Source: Kribbella sp. CA-293567
GTDB lineage: Bacteria; Actinomycetota; Actinomycetes; Propionibacteriales; Kribbellaceae
Direction: 5' to 3'
DNA: 64,000 nt
NCBI RefSeq assembly: GCF_027627575.1
Contig: NZ_CP114065.1
Coordinates: 5,332,001 to 5,396,000, forward strand
A program made the translations under genes and the position numbers. Under the pieces are notes generated by a model. It was not told the DNA's origin and made no database searches. It saw only the letters and a program-made list of their open reading frames with translations. Shown one piece after another: positions 1 to 8,584 of this stretch (position 1 is its first letter; every line of letters begins with the position of its first letter).

Positions 1-122
1 ACCAGGCCGACGTCGCCGCCGCGTGGAAGCACATCCAGTCCAAGGTGCGCAGCTACGCCGATCTGGAGCCGGAACTGCTCGGCCGGGTCGAGGAACTCAT
101 CGATTTCGTGACGCAGGACTGA
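1..122 (+). CDS. C-terminal fragment of an unidentified protein
   Basis: An open frame enters from the left edge and ends at a TGA at 120-122. Its last 39 residues are helical and acidic, containing AAAWKHIQSKVRSYADLEP and ending in FVTQD. Codon use is strongly GC-rich at third positions, as expected of a real gene here. The end overlaps by 26 bases the end of the convergent patatin-like gene. No family can be assigned from this tail alone. Confidence 0.55.
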   Translation, partial: QADVAAAWKHIQSKVRSYADLEPELLGRVEELIDFVTQD

Positions 123-2694
123 TCGGCGGCACCCGTTCCTCGATCCAGCCGCGAATCCGCCGTCGCACCCGCCGGATCAACAGCGATCCGGCGAACGCCA
201 CCACCCCGGCGGTCAGCAGTACGCCGGCCAGCAGGGCCGCGATGATCCGTACGCCGGCCGACTCCACCACCCCGGCCAGTACCAGCAACAGCAGCGCGCC
301 ACCGAGCAGCGCCGGTGGCAACCAGCGCTGGAAGATCAGCGGCCGTCGAGCCGGTGTCAGCTCGACGTTCTTCACCAGCCGGTGCCAGAGGCTGTGCCGG
401 GCCGGTTCGGTGAACCACCGGGCGACCTGCAGCAACCAGGTCTCCGGCTTGTTCTTCCGCCCTGCCATCGCCTTGACCCAGTCGCCGACCACCGGGTTCA
501 GCCCGCCCGACACCTCGACCATCCGGTCAGCCAGCCCTTTGGTCGTCGCCATCCCTTCGGGACTCGTGTTGAGCTCGTCCCGCATGGTCGTGAGCGCGGC
601 CGGCCCAGCATCGACGGGAAAGTCCTCCGCCAGTCGCTGCACCCGCTCGGCGACCTTCTCCAGCTTCCACTCCTCCGCCTCCAGGACGAGCCGCTGAGTC
701 TCGCGGATCCAGTCCCGGTCGGCACCGAGCATCGCGCCGAGGTGCGCGACGCAGTGCAGCCGGCCCATCAGCCAGTCCCAGCGCCGCCAGTCCGCCGCCC
801 CGAACGCACCGAAGTGACCGACCTGGGAGCCGTACAGGATCCGGTCCTTCAGGTCGTTGGCGATCGACCCTTCCGGCAGTTCGTCGAGCAGCCGGAGCGG
901 GATGTCCGGGCCGAGCCGCAGGAACTGGAACGGTGCACTGCGTTGCTGCGGCGTCCGCGCCGACGTGCAGCGCGAGACGATCTCCACCTCCAGCGCCGTC
1001 TCCACCACCTCGGCGCCGACCACCTCGATCAGCGCGGCGAACTCGTCGCCCAGCGCCCGCTGCACCTGCAACGCCTCGAAGATGTCGTTGACCGCGACCG
1101 CGACGGCCTCCGCTCCACCCGCGGGCTGGAGATCCAGATCCGCCGCGGCCAACTGCTCGGCCAGCGCGTCCCGCACCGCCTGGACCTTCAGCAGGGTGTC
1201 ACTCGTCGCCTTCAACCGCCGTTCGAGCTCAGCCCGCTGGTCCCGGGGCGCGCTGCTGATACGGGTTCGAAGCGACCGCAGTACCAGCCGTACGACGCGC
1301 TCCGCGGCGCCCGTTCCCCAAGCCCAGCAGGGATTCCCGGCCTGATCTCGAGTCAGCGGCGCGATCGACCCGTCCGGCTCCGGCACCCAAGGATGTTTCG
1401 TGCCGAGGATCTCGTCGATCTCCGCCTCGGACAACGCCGATGCCGCGTCCAGCACCGTCGACTGGTCGTGCGTCGCAACGGTGACAGCCTCCCAGACACC
1501 TCCCGCCGCCCGCCCTCGCGCGTACGCCGGTTGCAGCAACGCGGCCGCCTGCTGCAACCGGTCCCGCTCAGCTTGTTGCCCGATGCAACGATCGAAGAGC
1601 CGCTGCGAGTCCGACCAGGACGCGTCCGCCTCCAGCAGCAGCCGTTCGAGCTGCTCCACGTCGGAGCGGAAATCCACCTCCCGCGGGAACTGCACGGCCG
1701 ACATCGCCGCCACCCGCCAGTTCGGTTCGGTCGCGTCGGCCAAGCGGGTCTCGGCCGCCGTGCCGATGCCCGCCGACGGTACGACGTACAGGACGTAGCG
1801 GCTCGCGCGTCCGGTGACCGGGCGGCGGGCGACGACGTCGAGCACCGGCCCGAACGGCGCGTTGTCGAGCACGCCGCCATCCACCAGCCACGTCCCCGAT
1901 TCCGCCTGCGTGGGCTGGACCCGCGGCGGTGAGGCCGCCATGTTCGGCGTCTCCAGCACCGGGCCGAAAGCGGCCGGGAACGACGCCGACGCGCGCGCCG
2001 CCCGGGCCAACAGCCCGGTGTCGCGCAACCCGTTGTTCGCGGTCACCGAGAACTCCCGCTGCTTCCCGTCGTACACGGCCTTCTTCTCGCTGGTGAAGCA
2101 GAACAGATACCGATGATCCGGTACGGCGAACCGCTGCCCGGCCGCGTCCTTCGCCTCGAACTGCTGCACCCCCAGCCCGGACGCCGTGACGAACAGCGTG
2201 ACCGGCTCGGCGGCCGAGGTCTTGCCGGCCTTGGCCACCCCGTCGAGCAGGCTCCTCAGCTCCTTGAGGAAGTACTTGCCGTCCAGCACGGACGTCGACG
2301 CGACGCCGACCCCCGGCACCAGCTTCCCGACCTCGAGCGAGCCGAGCCCGACCCAACGCTGCCGCAGCCACGGACCGCCGTCACCGGCACTGTCCGGATC
2401 GGGGTCGAGCGTCGAGCCGTGCGCGACCGCTGTCGCGAGCAACGACCCGTTCAGCCCGCCCGCGCTGGTCCCGGCGATCACGTCGATCACCAGCCGTCTC
2501 CGTTCACCGCCCCGGCGGCACAGCTCGCGCCACCGGGTCGCGAGTTCCTCGTCGTAGGCCTGTGCTTTCGGCGCCGAGGCCGCACCGGACGCCCGCCGGA
2601 TCAGGTCCAGTTCGTGCGTCACCCCACCCATCCAGACCGCCAGACTCACCCCGCCGTTGAGCACCAACGCGATCCGGATCTCATGATCGGACAT
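97..2694 (-). CDS. Patatin-like phospholipase with C-terminal membrane anchor
   Basis: An 865-residue protein of the actinobacterial patatin-like type that carries a long C-terminal extension (DUF3376-like). The N-terminal lipase core is intact: a glycine-rich oxyanion segment LNGGVSLAVWMGG near residues 11-25, the nucleophile elbow GTSAGG with Ser77, and the catalytic Asp272 in LVDGGVLDN. The last 70 residues contain two hydrophobic segments followed by an Arg-rich stretch, so the protein is probably anchored to the inner face of the membrane. The start at 2694 is preferred over an upstream ATG at 2721 because AAGGGGG lies just before it. It should be a Ser-Asp acyl hydrolase; the lipid substrate is unknown. 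Confidence 0.85.
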   Translation of the reverse strand: MSDHEIRIALVLNGGVSLAVWMGGVTHELDLIRRASGAASAPKAQAYDEELATRWRELCRRGGERRRLVIDVIAGTSAGGLNGSLLATAVAHGSTLDPDPDSAGDGGPWLRQRWVGLGSLEVGKLVPGVGVASTSVLDGKYFLKELRSLLDGVAKAGKTSAAEPVTLFVTASGLGVQQFEAKDAAGQRFAVPDHRYLFCFTSEKKAVYDGKQREFSVTANNGLRDTGLLARAARASASFPAAFGPVLETPNMAASPPRVQPTQAESGTWLVDGGVLDNAPFGPVLDVVARRPVTGRASRYVLYVVPSAGIGTAAETRLADATEPNWRVAAMSAVQFPREVDFRSDVEQLERLLLEADASWSDSQRLFDRCIGQQAERDRLQQAAALLQPAYARGRAAGGVWEAVTVATHDQSTVLDAASALSEAEIDEILGTKHPWVPEPDGSIAPLTRDQAGNPCWAWGTGAAERVVRLVLRSLRTRISSAPRDQRAELERRLKATSDTLLKVQAVRDALAEQLAAADLDLQPAGGAEAVAVAVNDIFEALQVQRALGDEFAALIEVVGAEVVETALEVEIVSRCTSARTPQQRSAPFQFLRLGPDIPLRLLDELPEGSIANDLKDRILYGSQVGHFGAFGAADWRRWDWLMGRLHCVAHLGAMLGADRDWIRETQRLVLEAEEWKLEKVAERVQRLAEDFPVDAGPAALTTMRDELNTSPEGMATTKGLADRMVEVSGGLNPVVGDWVKAMAGRKNKPETWLLQVARWFTEPARHSLWHRLVKNVELTPARRPLIFQRWLPPALLGGALLLLVLAGVVESAGVRIIAALLAGVLLTAGVVAFAGSLLIRRVRRRIRGWIEERVPPISPASRNR

Positions 2695-2813
2695 GGATCC
2701 CCCCTTGTCTGCTGGTAGCAATACCAGGCGGTGCGGAACTTTCCCAGAGCGAGACGCCCGAACTGTTGTCGCGGATTGCCCGAGCGGCCATCCTGACTGT
2801 GGGGGTGGTCGTC

Positions 2814-3434
2814 ATGGCTCGATGGCGTCCGGTGGTCGGGATCGCATCGTCAGTGCTGCTGTCACTGCTGGCGTTCGGCTGCGCGGGCAACGATTCCGCC
2901 GGCAGTGATCCGGCCGGGAGCGAGCCGGTCATCACCGACCCGGCGGAGCCGACTGGGTCGACGGAGTCGACGGAGACGGCCGGCGAGCCGTCGATCGAGC
3001 CCACCGACCCGGAGACGACACAGCCCAGCCAGCAGAAGCCGTCGATCGAGATCGCCTCCGCGCCCATCGGCGGCAACGTCGAGACCACCCAGGACGGCTA
3101 CCAGTGCGCCGAGGTGAACTGGCTCGGCAAGAGCCCGATCCCGGACGGTACGACGATCAAGGTCGGCTCGCCCCAGCTCGAACCCGCCGGCATCTTCACC
3201 TTGGACCAGGCCGCCTGCGGTGAGAAGTCGCCTCCCTGCACGGCCGACGTCGAGTGGCAGCCGAGCGGGTTCAAGCCCTGCTACGTCGGCGTGAAGCAGT
3301 TGACCGGGGGCGATGCCGTGCAGCTGATCCTGTCCGTCTCCGCCCAGTGCGCGACCGAAGCGGAGTGCAAGTCCCTGGCGGGCGACGTACCGGGGAGCCA
3401 GATCTCGTTCACCTCGGGCCCGCCGAGTGGCTGA
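2814..3434 (+). CDS. Putative secreted lipoprotein
   Basis: A 206-residue protein with an N-terminal signal peptide and lipobox LLAFGC, Cys23 being the lipidated residue. This is followed by about 55 residues rich in Ser, Thr, Pro and Glu (a linker to the surface) and then a compact domain with several Cys residues that could form disulfides outside the cell. The ATG at 2814 is chosen because it places the signal peptide at the N-terminus and follows a GGGGGTGG stretch. It overlaps the next gene by 8 bases, so the two are probably co-translated. It is divergent from the patatin-like gene. No known family was recognised. Confidence 0.7.
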   Translation: MARWRPVVGIASSVLLSLLAFGCAGNDSAGSDPAGSEPVITDPAEPTGSTESTETAGEPSIEPTDPETTQPSQQKPSIEIASAPIGGNVETTQDGYQCAEVNWLGKSPIPDGTTIKVGSPQLEPAGIFTLDQAACGEKSPPCTADVEWQPSGFKPCYVGVKQLTGGDAVQLILSVSAQCATEAECKSLAGDVPGSQISFTSGPPSG

Positions 3435-4260
3435 GGAGCAGACCCCGGCCGAGCGCTGGATCAGCTTCGCCGCGCGGATCGTCGCGCCGGTGACTTTGAT
3501 CAGTGGGCTGCTGTTCTACTTCGGCTACGTCTCCGCTCGGGCGCAGTACGAGTACTTCGGGGTCGACGTCGACACGATCGGCCTGGACACGCAGGACTAC
3601 GTGATGCGCAGCCCGCAGCCGCTGCTCGTCCCGCTGCTCGGCCTCACGCTGCTCGCGGTCGCCGGACTCCTGCTGCACAACGCGATCCAGCCGAGCGCGA
3701 CGACGATCCGGCGCTCCAAGGTCGTCGCCGCGGCGCTGCTGCTCCTCGGCGTACTCGGGCTGGTCGGCTTTCCCCTGCTGCGGCACGTTCCGCACTACGC
3801 GCTGATCACTCCGCTGGTGATCGGCCTGGCCGCGGCGGCGCTCGCCTACCTGTCGTACTTCGATCGCAAAGCGGCCGGCCTGACACCGCAGTACGTGTTG
3901 CTCGGTCTGCTCGCGGCCGTGACGACGACCTGCGCGTTCTGGGCGACGGCCACCACCGCGCAGTACTCCGGTCGTGGGCTGGCCAAGTCCGACGCGGAGA
4001 ACCTGCGGCAGTTCCCCGTGGTCATCCTCGACACCAAGGAAAGGCTGCAACTGCGGTCACCCGGGATCGAGGAGACCGCGCTGCGGACGGGCACCGGCCA
4101 GACCTTCAACTACCGGTACCGCGGCCTGCGGCTGCTCGTCGTCGGGCAGAACCGGTTGTTCCTCGTCCCGCAGGAGTGGAACGCGTCGAACACCACTCTG
4201 GTCCTGCCGCTGGACGGCTCGATCCGGGTGCAGTTCCAGTTCCAGAACGACCCGCCGTAG
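3427..4260 (+). CDS. Multi-pass membrane protein of unknown function
   Basis: A 277-residue protein starting with GTG inside the end of the lipoprotein gene. About five hydrophobic segments are visible, roughly at residues 15-35, 65-83, 98-116, 125-143 and 155-175. A soluble C-terminal domain of about 95 residues follows, containing DTKERLQLRSPGIEE and ending in a beta-rich region. The overlap with the preceding lipoprotein suggests a two-gene unit acting at the membrane. It converges with the LacI gene, ending 5 bases from it. No family was recognised. Confidence 0.7.
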   Translation: MAEEQTPAERWISFAARIVAPVTLISGLLFYFGYVSARAQYEYFGVDVDTIGLDTQDYVMRSPQPLLVPLLGLTLLAVAGLLLHNAIQPSATTIRRSKVVAAALLLLGVLGLVGFPLLRHVPHYALITPLVIGLAAAALAYLSYFDRKAAGLTPQYVLLGLLAAVTTTCAFWATATTAQYSGRGLAKSDAENLRQFPVVILDTKERLQLRSPGIEETALRTGTGQTFNYRYRGLRLLVVGQNRLFLVPQEWNASNTTLVLPLDGSIRVQFQFQNDPP

Positions 4261-4265
4261 CTCGG

Positions 4266-5279
4266 CTAGGCCGAGCCGCGGACGATCAGCTCGGTCTCGA
4301 AAATCTCCGGACTGGTCAGATCTGCGCCGGCCAGCTTGGCGAGCAGGATCTCGGCCAGCCGGGTGCCGAGCTTCTCCACCGGCTGCCGCACGGTCGTCAG
4401 TTTGGGAGTGGTCGTGGTCGCCACCACCGAGTCGTCGAAGCCGACCACCGCGACGTCCGCCGGGACCCGCTTGCCGCGTTGCGACAGCACCCGCAACGTC
4501 GCGGTCGCCATCAGGTCGTTGGCGACGAAGATCCCGTCGAGGTCCGGATGCTCGTCCAGCAACCGCACCGTGGCCTGCTCACCACCGTCAGCGGTGAAGT
4601 CGCCGTACGCGATCGCCTCGGTGATGCCGGCCGTCCTGACGGCCTCCTGGTAGCCGGTGAGCCGGTCGATGCCCGCGGTCATGTCGACCGGTCCGGCGAT
4701 GGTGCCGACCTTGCGGCGCCCGATGGACAGCAGGTACTCGACCGCTGTCCGGGCGCCCGCGACGTTGTCGACGTCGACACTGGCGACCGGTACCTCGACG
4801 CCGAGCGGACGCGCGCTGAAGACGATCGGCAGCGGCAGATGGGCCAGTTCCTGCAGGACGTTGTCGCGGCCGTGGTGGCTGACGATGATCGCGCCGTCCA
4901 CGTGGCCGCCCCGCAGGTAACGCAGCAGGCGCTGGTCGTCACCGGCCGCGGGCTCGATCAGCAGCACCAGCTGCGACGAGGTCGGCGCGAGCGTCATGCT
5001 GATCCCGCGCAGGATGCCGGCGAAGAACGGGTCGGAGAAGACCCGGCTGTCCGGCTCGGGAACGACCAGCGCGACCGAGTCCGTCCGGCGCGTCACCAGC
5101 GCGCGGGCCGCCCGGTTCGGCACGTAGCCGAGTACGCCGATCGCGCGCTCGACGGCTGCCACCGTCTCCGGCAGCACCTTCGGCGATCCGTTCACCACCC
5201 GCGACACGGTCGCGCGGGAAACTCCTGCCAGCGCAGCAACCTGCTCCAGCGTCGGAGACCCACTGTCCTGACCCTGCAT
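4266..5279 (-). CDS. LacI-family transcriptional regulator
   Basis: A 337-residue repressor of the LacI/GalR family. The N-terminal helix-turn-helix reads TLEQVAALAGVSRATVSRVV and is followed by the hinge helix region LGYVPNRAARALVTRRT. The remainder is a periplasmic-binding-protein-like effector domain with the family signature GFDDSVVATTTTPKLTTVRQ near the C-terminus. It lies downstream of, and on the same strand as, the sugar-binding lipoprotein gene at 5416-6741, which has a LacI-type palindrome before it. The simplest reading is that this regulator controls that gene in response to a sugar. Full length, no anomalies. Confidence 0.92.
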   Translation of the reverse strand: MQGQDSGSPTLEQVAALAGVSRATVSRVVNGSPKVLPETVAAVERAIGVLGYVPNRAARALVTRRTDSVALVVPEPDSRVFSDPFFAGILRGISMTLAPTSSQLVLLIEPAAGDDQRLLRYLRGGHVDGAIIVSHHGRDNVLQELAHLPLPIVFSARPLGVEVPVASVDVDNVAGARTAVEYLLSIGRRKVGTIAGPVDMTAGIDRLTGYQEAVRTAGITEAIAYGDFTADGGEQATVRLLDEHPDLDGIFVANDLMATATLRVLSQRGKRVPADVAVVGFDDSVVATTTTPKLTTVRQPVEKLGTRLAEILLAKLAGADLTSPEIFETELIVRGSA

Positions 5280-5415
5280 CGACTACGGACCTCCCCGGCT
5301 GATTCTGACCTTGCCACCGTAGTACCAATCGGGGCCGGGCCGCCGGAAACACCGCCGTACGAAGCAGGGCCGGTCCTGCGGGCCCAGGGAGAGAGGCCCT
5401 TGGGAGAGAGGCTTT

Positions 5416-6741
5416 TCAGCCGCCCTTGCGGAGGTTGGCCGCCTTGTCGGCGTCGCGCAGCGCCTGGCGCCAGGCGTCGTCGGGGTGCTGCTTGCCCGAG
5501 TCGACCCGGCCGAGTGCCTGGGTGAAGACGTGGTTGATCTCGCCGTCACGGGGACCCTTGTGCTGCTTGAGGATCACGTTCTTGGCCCGCTCGATGAAGA
5601 TCTTGCCGACCGGCGCGTTGTTGAAGTACTGGTTCACCTGGCTCTTCACCTGCGGCGAGTCGTACGCGTCGACGGTGGAGGGGAACGAACCGACCTTCTT
5701 GAACACCTTGATCTGCTGCTCCGGCGCGGTCAGCCAGGCGGCCAGCTTGGCCGCCTCGGCCTGCTGGCCGGACTGCATCGGAATGGTCAGGTACGAACCA
5801 CCCCAGTTGCCACCGCCACCGGGGAACACGTTGGCCACGTCCCACTTGCCCTTGCCGAAACTGCCCGCGTTGTCCTGGATCACGCCGAGCAGCCAGCCCG
5901 GGCAGGCGATGGTCGCGAACGCGTCGGTCTTGAACGCCTTCGTCCACGGGGCACTCCAGGCCGGCAGCTTCGCCGACAGGCCGTCCCGCTGACCGGCGAC
6001 GATCTGGTCCCAGGTCTGCTTCAGCAGCTCGTTCTCGTCCCCGAGGTACCGGTCGTTGTTGGAGTAGTAGGCCTCGATCAGCTGGTTGCGCATCGCTTCC
6101 CAGGTCAGCACCGACGAGTCGTACCAGGCCGAGTTCGGCACCTTCGCCTTGAACCTGCGGCCGGTGGCGAAGTACGACGACCAGTCCGGGAACAGTTGGG
6201 CGACCTTGGCCCGGTCGGTCGGCAGCCCCGCCTTGGCGAACAGGTCCTTGCGGTAGCAGATCGCCTCGGGGCCGATGTCGGTGCCGTACCCGATGATCTT
6301 GCCCTCGGAGGTGGTCGCGCCGGCCACCTTCCAGTCCAGCCAGCGGCCGGTCAGGTCGTCGGCGCCGAAGTCGCGCAGGTCGGCGAACTGGTCGGCCTTG
6401 GCCAGGTAGTTGTAGATCCAGCTGACCTCCATCGCCTCGATGTCGGCCAGCCCGGAACCGGCGGCCAGGTTGGTGTCGAGGTTCTTGATGTGCTCGTCGA
6501 CCGTCTTGGCCTTGCGCGGCGTGATCTTGACGTTGGGGTGTTCGGCCTCGTACTCCTTGTACAGGTCGTCGTACCCGAACTCGTTGAACGTCGCGATGGT
6601 CAGCTCGATCTTCGGGCCGTCGGAGTCCGAGCCGGACCCCGAGGAGGACTGCTGGTCACTGCCTCCGCAGGCGGTCGCCAGCAAGGTGAGGCTGCAGGCG
6701 AGGGCGAGGACGGCACTGCGTTGGCGGGCACTGGGCCGCAT
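5416..6741 (-). CDS. ABC transporter substrate-binding lipoprotein, sugar type
   Basis: A 441-residue extracellular solute-binding protein of family 1. The signal peptide ends in the lipobox LLATAC, with Cys25 as the lipidated residue, followed by a Ser/Gly-rich linker. Typical features are IELTIATFNEF at the start of the mature domain and YGTDIGPEAICYRKDLF in the middle. The start at 6741 follows AGGGAG; an upstream in-frame ATG at 6840 would bury the signal peptide. It binds an unknown, probably carbohydrate, ligand outside the cell. Unusually, no permease or ATPase genes follow; only the LacI regulator lies downstream, so the transporter partners must be encoded elsewhere. Confidence 0.9.
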   Translation of the reverse strand: MRPSARQRSAVLALACSLTLLATACGGSDQQSSSGSGSDSDGPKIELTIATFNEFGYDDLYKEYEAEHPNVKITPRKAKTVDEHIKNLDTNLAAGSGLADIEAMEVSWIYNYLAKADQFADLRDFGADDLTGRWLDWKVAGATTSEGKIIGYGTDIGPEAICYRKDLFAKAGLPTDRAKVAQLFPDWSSYFATGRRFKAKVPNSAWYDSSVLTWEAMRNQLIEAYYSNNDRYLGDENELLKQTWDQIVAGQRDGLSAKLPAWSAPWTKAFKTDAFATIACPGWLLGVIQDNAGSFGKGKWDVANVFPGGGGNWGGSYLTIPMQSGQQAEAAKLAAWLTAPEQQIKVFKKVGSFPSTVDAYDSPQVKSQVNQYFNNAPVGKIFIERAKNVILKQHKGPRDGEINHVFTQALGRVDSGKQHPDDAWRQALRDADKAANLRKGG

Positions 6742-6770
6742 GGGAATGCTCCCTGATACAGAGGACGGGT

Positions 6771-6784
6771 TGAGAGCGCTCTCG
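6771..6784. promoter_or_regulatory. LacI-type operator upstream of the sugar-binding protein
   Basis: The sequence TGAGAGCGCTCTCG contains a perfect 12-bp palindrome, GAGAGCGCTCTC, with the central CG step typical of LacI-family operators in actinomycetes. It sits about 30 bases upstream of the lipoprotein start at 6741, where a bound repressor would block transcription. The nearby LacI gene at 4266-5279 is the obvious candidate to bind it, by inference. Confidence 0.75.
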
Positions 6785-6957
6785 ATTGTGAAGTGGAATC
6801 GAGTTTCGAGCGTTCCGGCCAGATGTGTCAAGGACCACATCGTTACTGTGAGACACGACGCCGACTTGGTCAGTACATACCAGCAGGTAACGTCACGCAG
6901 TGAACCACTCCGGTGACGGATCGCTGTTTTTCTTGGCTTTTCGCCGTCCGTGGACGA

Positions 6958-8169
6958 TCAGGGCAGCAAGTCACGGACAACGGCGTCGGCCAGCAACCGG
7001 CCACGCGCTGTGAGCACCAGACGCCCCTGCGTCTCGATCAGCAGGTTGTTGCCGACCGCATCCTTCGCCGCTGCTCGCCCGGCGTCGTCCAGGACGTCGA
7101 GGGGCAGTCCGGCGGCCAGCCGGATCTCCAGCAGCACCCGCTCGACCCGGCGCGTCTCGGCGTCCAGGATCTCCCGCGCGTACGCCGGACTGTCGCCCGC
7201 GGCGAGCCTCTCGGCGTACGCGGTGGGGTGCTTCACGTTCCACCAGCGGACGCCGCCCACGTGGCTGTGCGCGCCGGGGCCGATCCCCCACCAGGTGTCG
7301 CCGCGCCAGTAGAGCTCGTTGTGGCGGCAGCGCGCTTCCGGCGTACGGGCCCAGTTGGAGACCTCGTACCAGCCGAGGCCCGCGCTGGTGAGCAGGTCGT
7401 CGGCCAGCACGTACTTGTCGGCGAGGTCATCGTCGTCCGGCATTGGCAACTCACCGCGACGCACCCGTCGGGCCAACTGGGTGCCGTCCTCGACGATCAG
7501 CGCGTAGGCACTGACGTGGTCGGGCTCAGCCGACAGCGCCGACTCCAGCGAGATCCGCCAGTCCTCCAGCGACTCGCCCGGGGTGCCGTAGATCAGGTCG
7601 AGGTTGACGTGCTCGAAACCGGCGGCGGTCGCCTCCTTCACCGCTTCGAGCGCGCGGCCCGGCGTGTGCTTGCGATCGAGGATCTGCAACACGTGCGGAG
7701 TGGCGCTCTGCATCCCGAACGAGACGCGGTTGAAGCCCGCTGCACGGATCGCGGCCAGGTACGCCGGATCGACGGACTCTGGATTCGCCTCCGTGGTCAC
7801 CTCGGCGTCAGGAGCCAGCCCGAACTCGTCGCGGACCGCGGCCAGCATCCGGCCGAGATCCTCGGCCGGCAGCAGGGTCGGCGTACCGCCACCGAAGAAG
7901 ATCGTGTCCACAGGCCGGTCCAGGTCGCCCAGCACCCGGCGAGCCAGCCGGACCTCGGCCACCGCGCTGTCGGCGTACGAGGCCTGCGAACCGCCGCCGC
8001 CGAGTTCCTTGGCGGTATAGGTGTTGAAGTCGCAGTAGCCGCAGCGAGCGGCGCAAAACGGCACATGCAGATAGAACCCGAACGGCCGGCTCGTCGCTTC
8101 GTGAACGGCCGGTTCCGGCAACGCCCCGTCCGGGGGCGCAACCTCCCCCTCGGGCAGTGTCGATGGCAC
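6958..8169 (-). CDS. hemW: Radical SAM heme chaperone HemW
   Basis: A 403-residue radical SAM protein of the HemW family, formerly annotated as oxygen-independent coproporphyrinogen III oxidase. The cluster-binding motif CAARCGYC (Cys39, Cys43, Cys46) is followed by DFNTYT, and GGGTPTLL forms the SAM-binding glycine segment. The GTG at 8169 is chosen because homologues begin with a similar MPS-LP-GE segment. The frame stays open upstream to 8511 but runs through a degenerate repeat and is not expected to be translated. HemW proteins bind heme and hand it to respiratory enzymes; they lack the extra Cys of true HemN. In many actinobacteria hemW lies near lepA, but here about 33 kb separate them. 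Confidence 0.92.
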   Translation of the reverse strand: MPSTLPEGEVAPPDGALPEPAVHEATSRPFGFYLHVPFCAARCGYCDFNTYTAKELGGGGSQASYADSAVAEVRLARRVLGDLDRPVDTIFFGGGTPTLLPAEDLGRMLAAVRDEFGLAPDAEVTTEANPESVDPAYLAAIRAAGFNRVSFGMQSATPHVLQILDRKHTPGRALEAVKEATAAGFEHVNLDLIYGTPGESLEDWRISLESALSAEPDHVSAYALIVEDGTQLARRVRRGELPMPDDDDLADKYVLADDLLTSAGLGWYEVSNWARTPEARCRHNELYWRGDTWWGIGPGAHSHVGGVRWWNVKHPTAYAERLAAGDSPAYAREILDAETRRVERVLLEIRLAAGLPLDVLDDAGRAAAKDAVGNNLLIETQGRLVLTARGRLLADAVVRDLLP

Positions 8170-8260
8170 CTCACCATCGTACGGGCCGGGAATTGCCCCC
8201 GCGCCCGCCCACCCGTCCCTCAGGTTGCCCCGGCCCCCGCTGCCGCCCCTAAGCATGCCG

Positions 8261-8510
8261 ATCCATCTCAGCCGGAAGCGCACCACCGCCGGAGCCGTCT
8301 CCCCTCCGCACCCATCACACGCGTCGGCTCCGACCCGCGCTGCCGCCGCCCCAGGCTGACAATCCATCTCGCCCCAACGCGCGCCACCCCCGCAGCCGCC
8401 TCCCCTTCGCACCCACCACCCGCATCGGCTCCGACCCCACGCTGCTGCCGCCGCGCCAGCCTGCCGATCACCTCTCCCCGCAGCGCACCCTCGGCGGCCC
8501 GCATCACTCA
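8261..8510. repeat. Degenerate tandem repeat, unit about 101-105 bp
   Basis: Three imperfect head-to-tail copies begin near 8261, 8362 and 8467. Anchors common to the units are ATCCATCTC (8261 and 8362; degenerate ATCACCTCT near 8467) and a GGCTCCGACC segment followed by a GCTGCCGCC-like run. The first two copies also share a cytosine-rich stretch ending in CGGCTCCGACCC. The block fills most of the 415 bases between hemW and the kinase gene at 8585. The open frames crossing it on both strands have biased composition and look like by-products of the repeat. Confidence 0.65.
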
Positions 8511-8584
8511 CCCCACCGCGCTTTCAGGCGCCGACGCGGTCAGGACCAGAGCAGCTTCGCGAGGTTGCGACACCCAGTGAGCAG

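Noticed and set aside
382..1932. Long open frame on the plus strand opposite the patatin-like gene
   Set aside because: It is antisense to a gene with intact catalytic motifs; its Arg- and Gln-rich product is typical of the mirror frame of GC-rich coding DNA.
4176..5525. Long plus-strand frame across the LacI gene
   Set aside because: It is an antisense shadow of a clear LacI-family gene and starts inside the preceding membrane-protein gene.
8170..8511. N-terminal extension of HemW
   Set aside because: The frame runs through the degenerate tandem repeat, and homologues start at the MPS-LP-GE segment, so 8169 is the better start.
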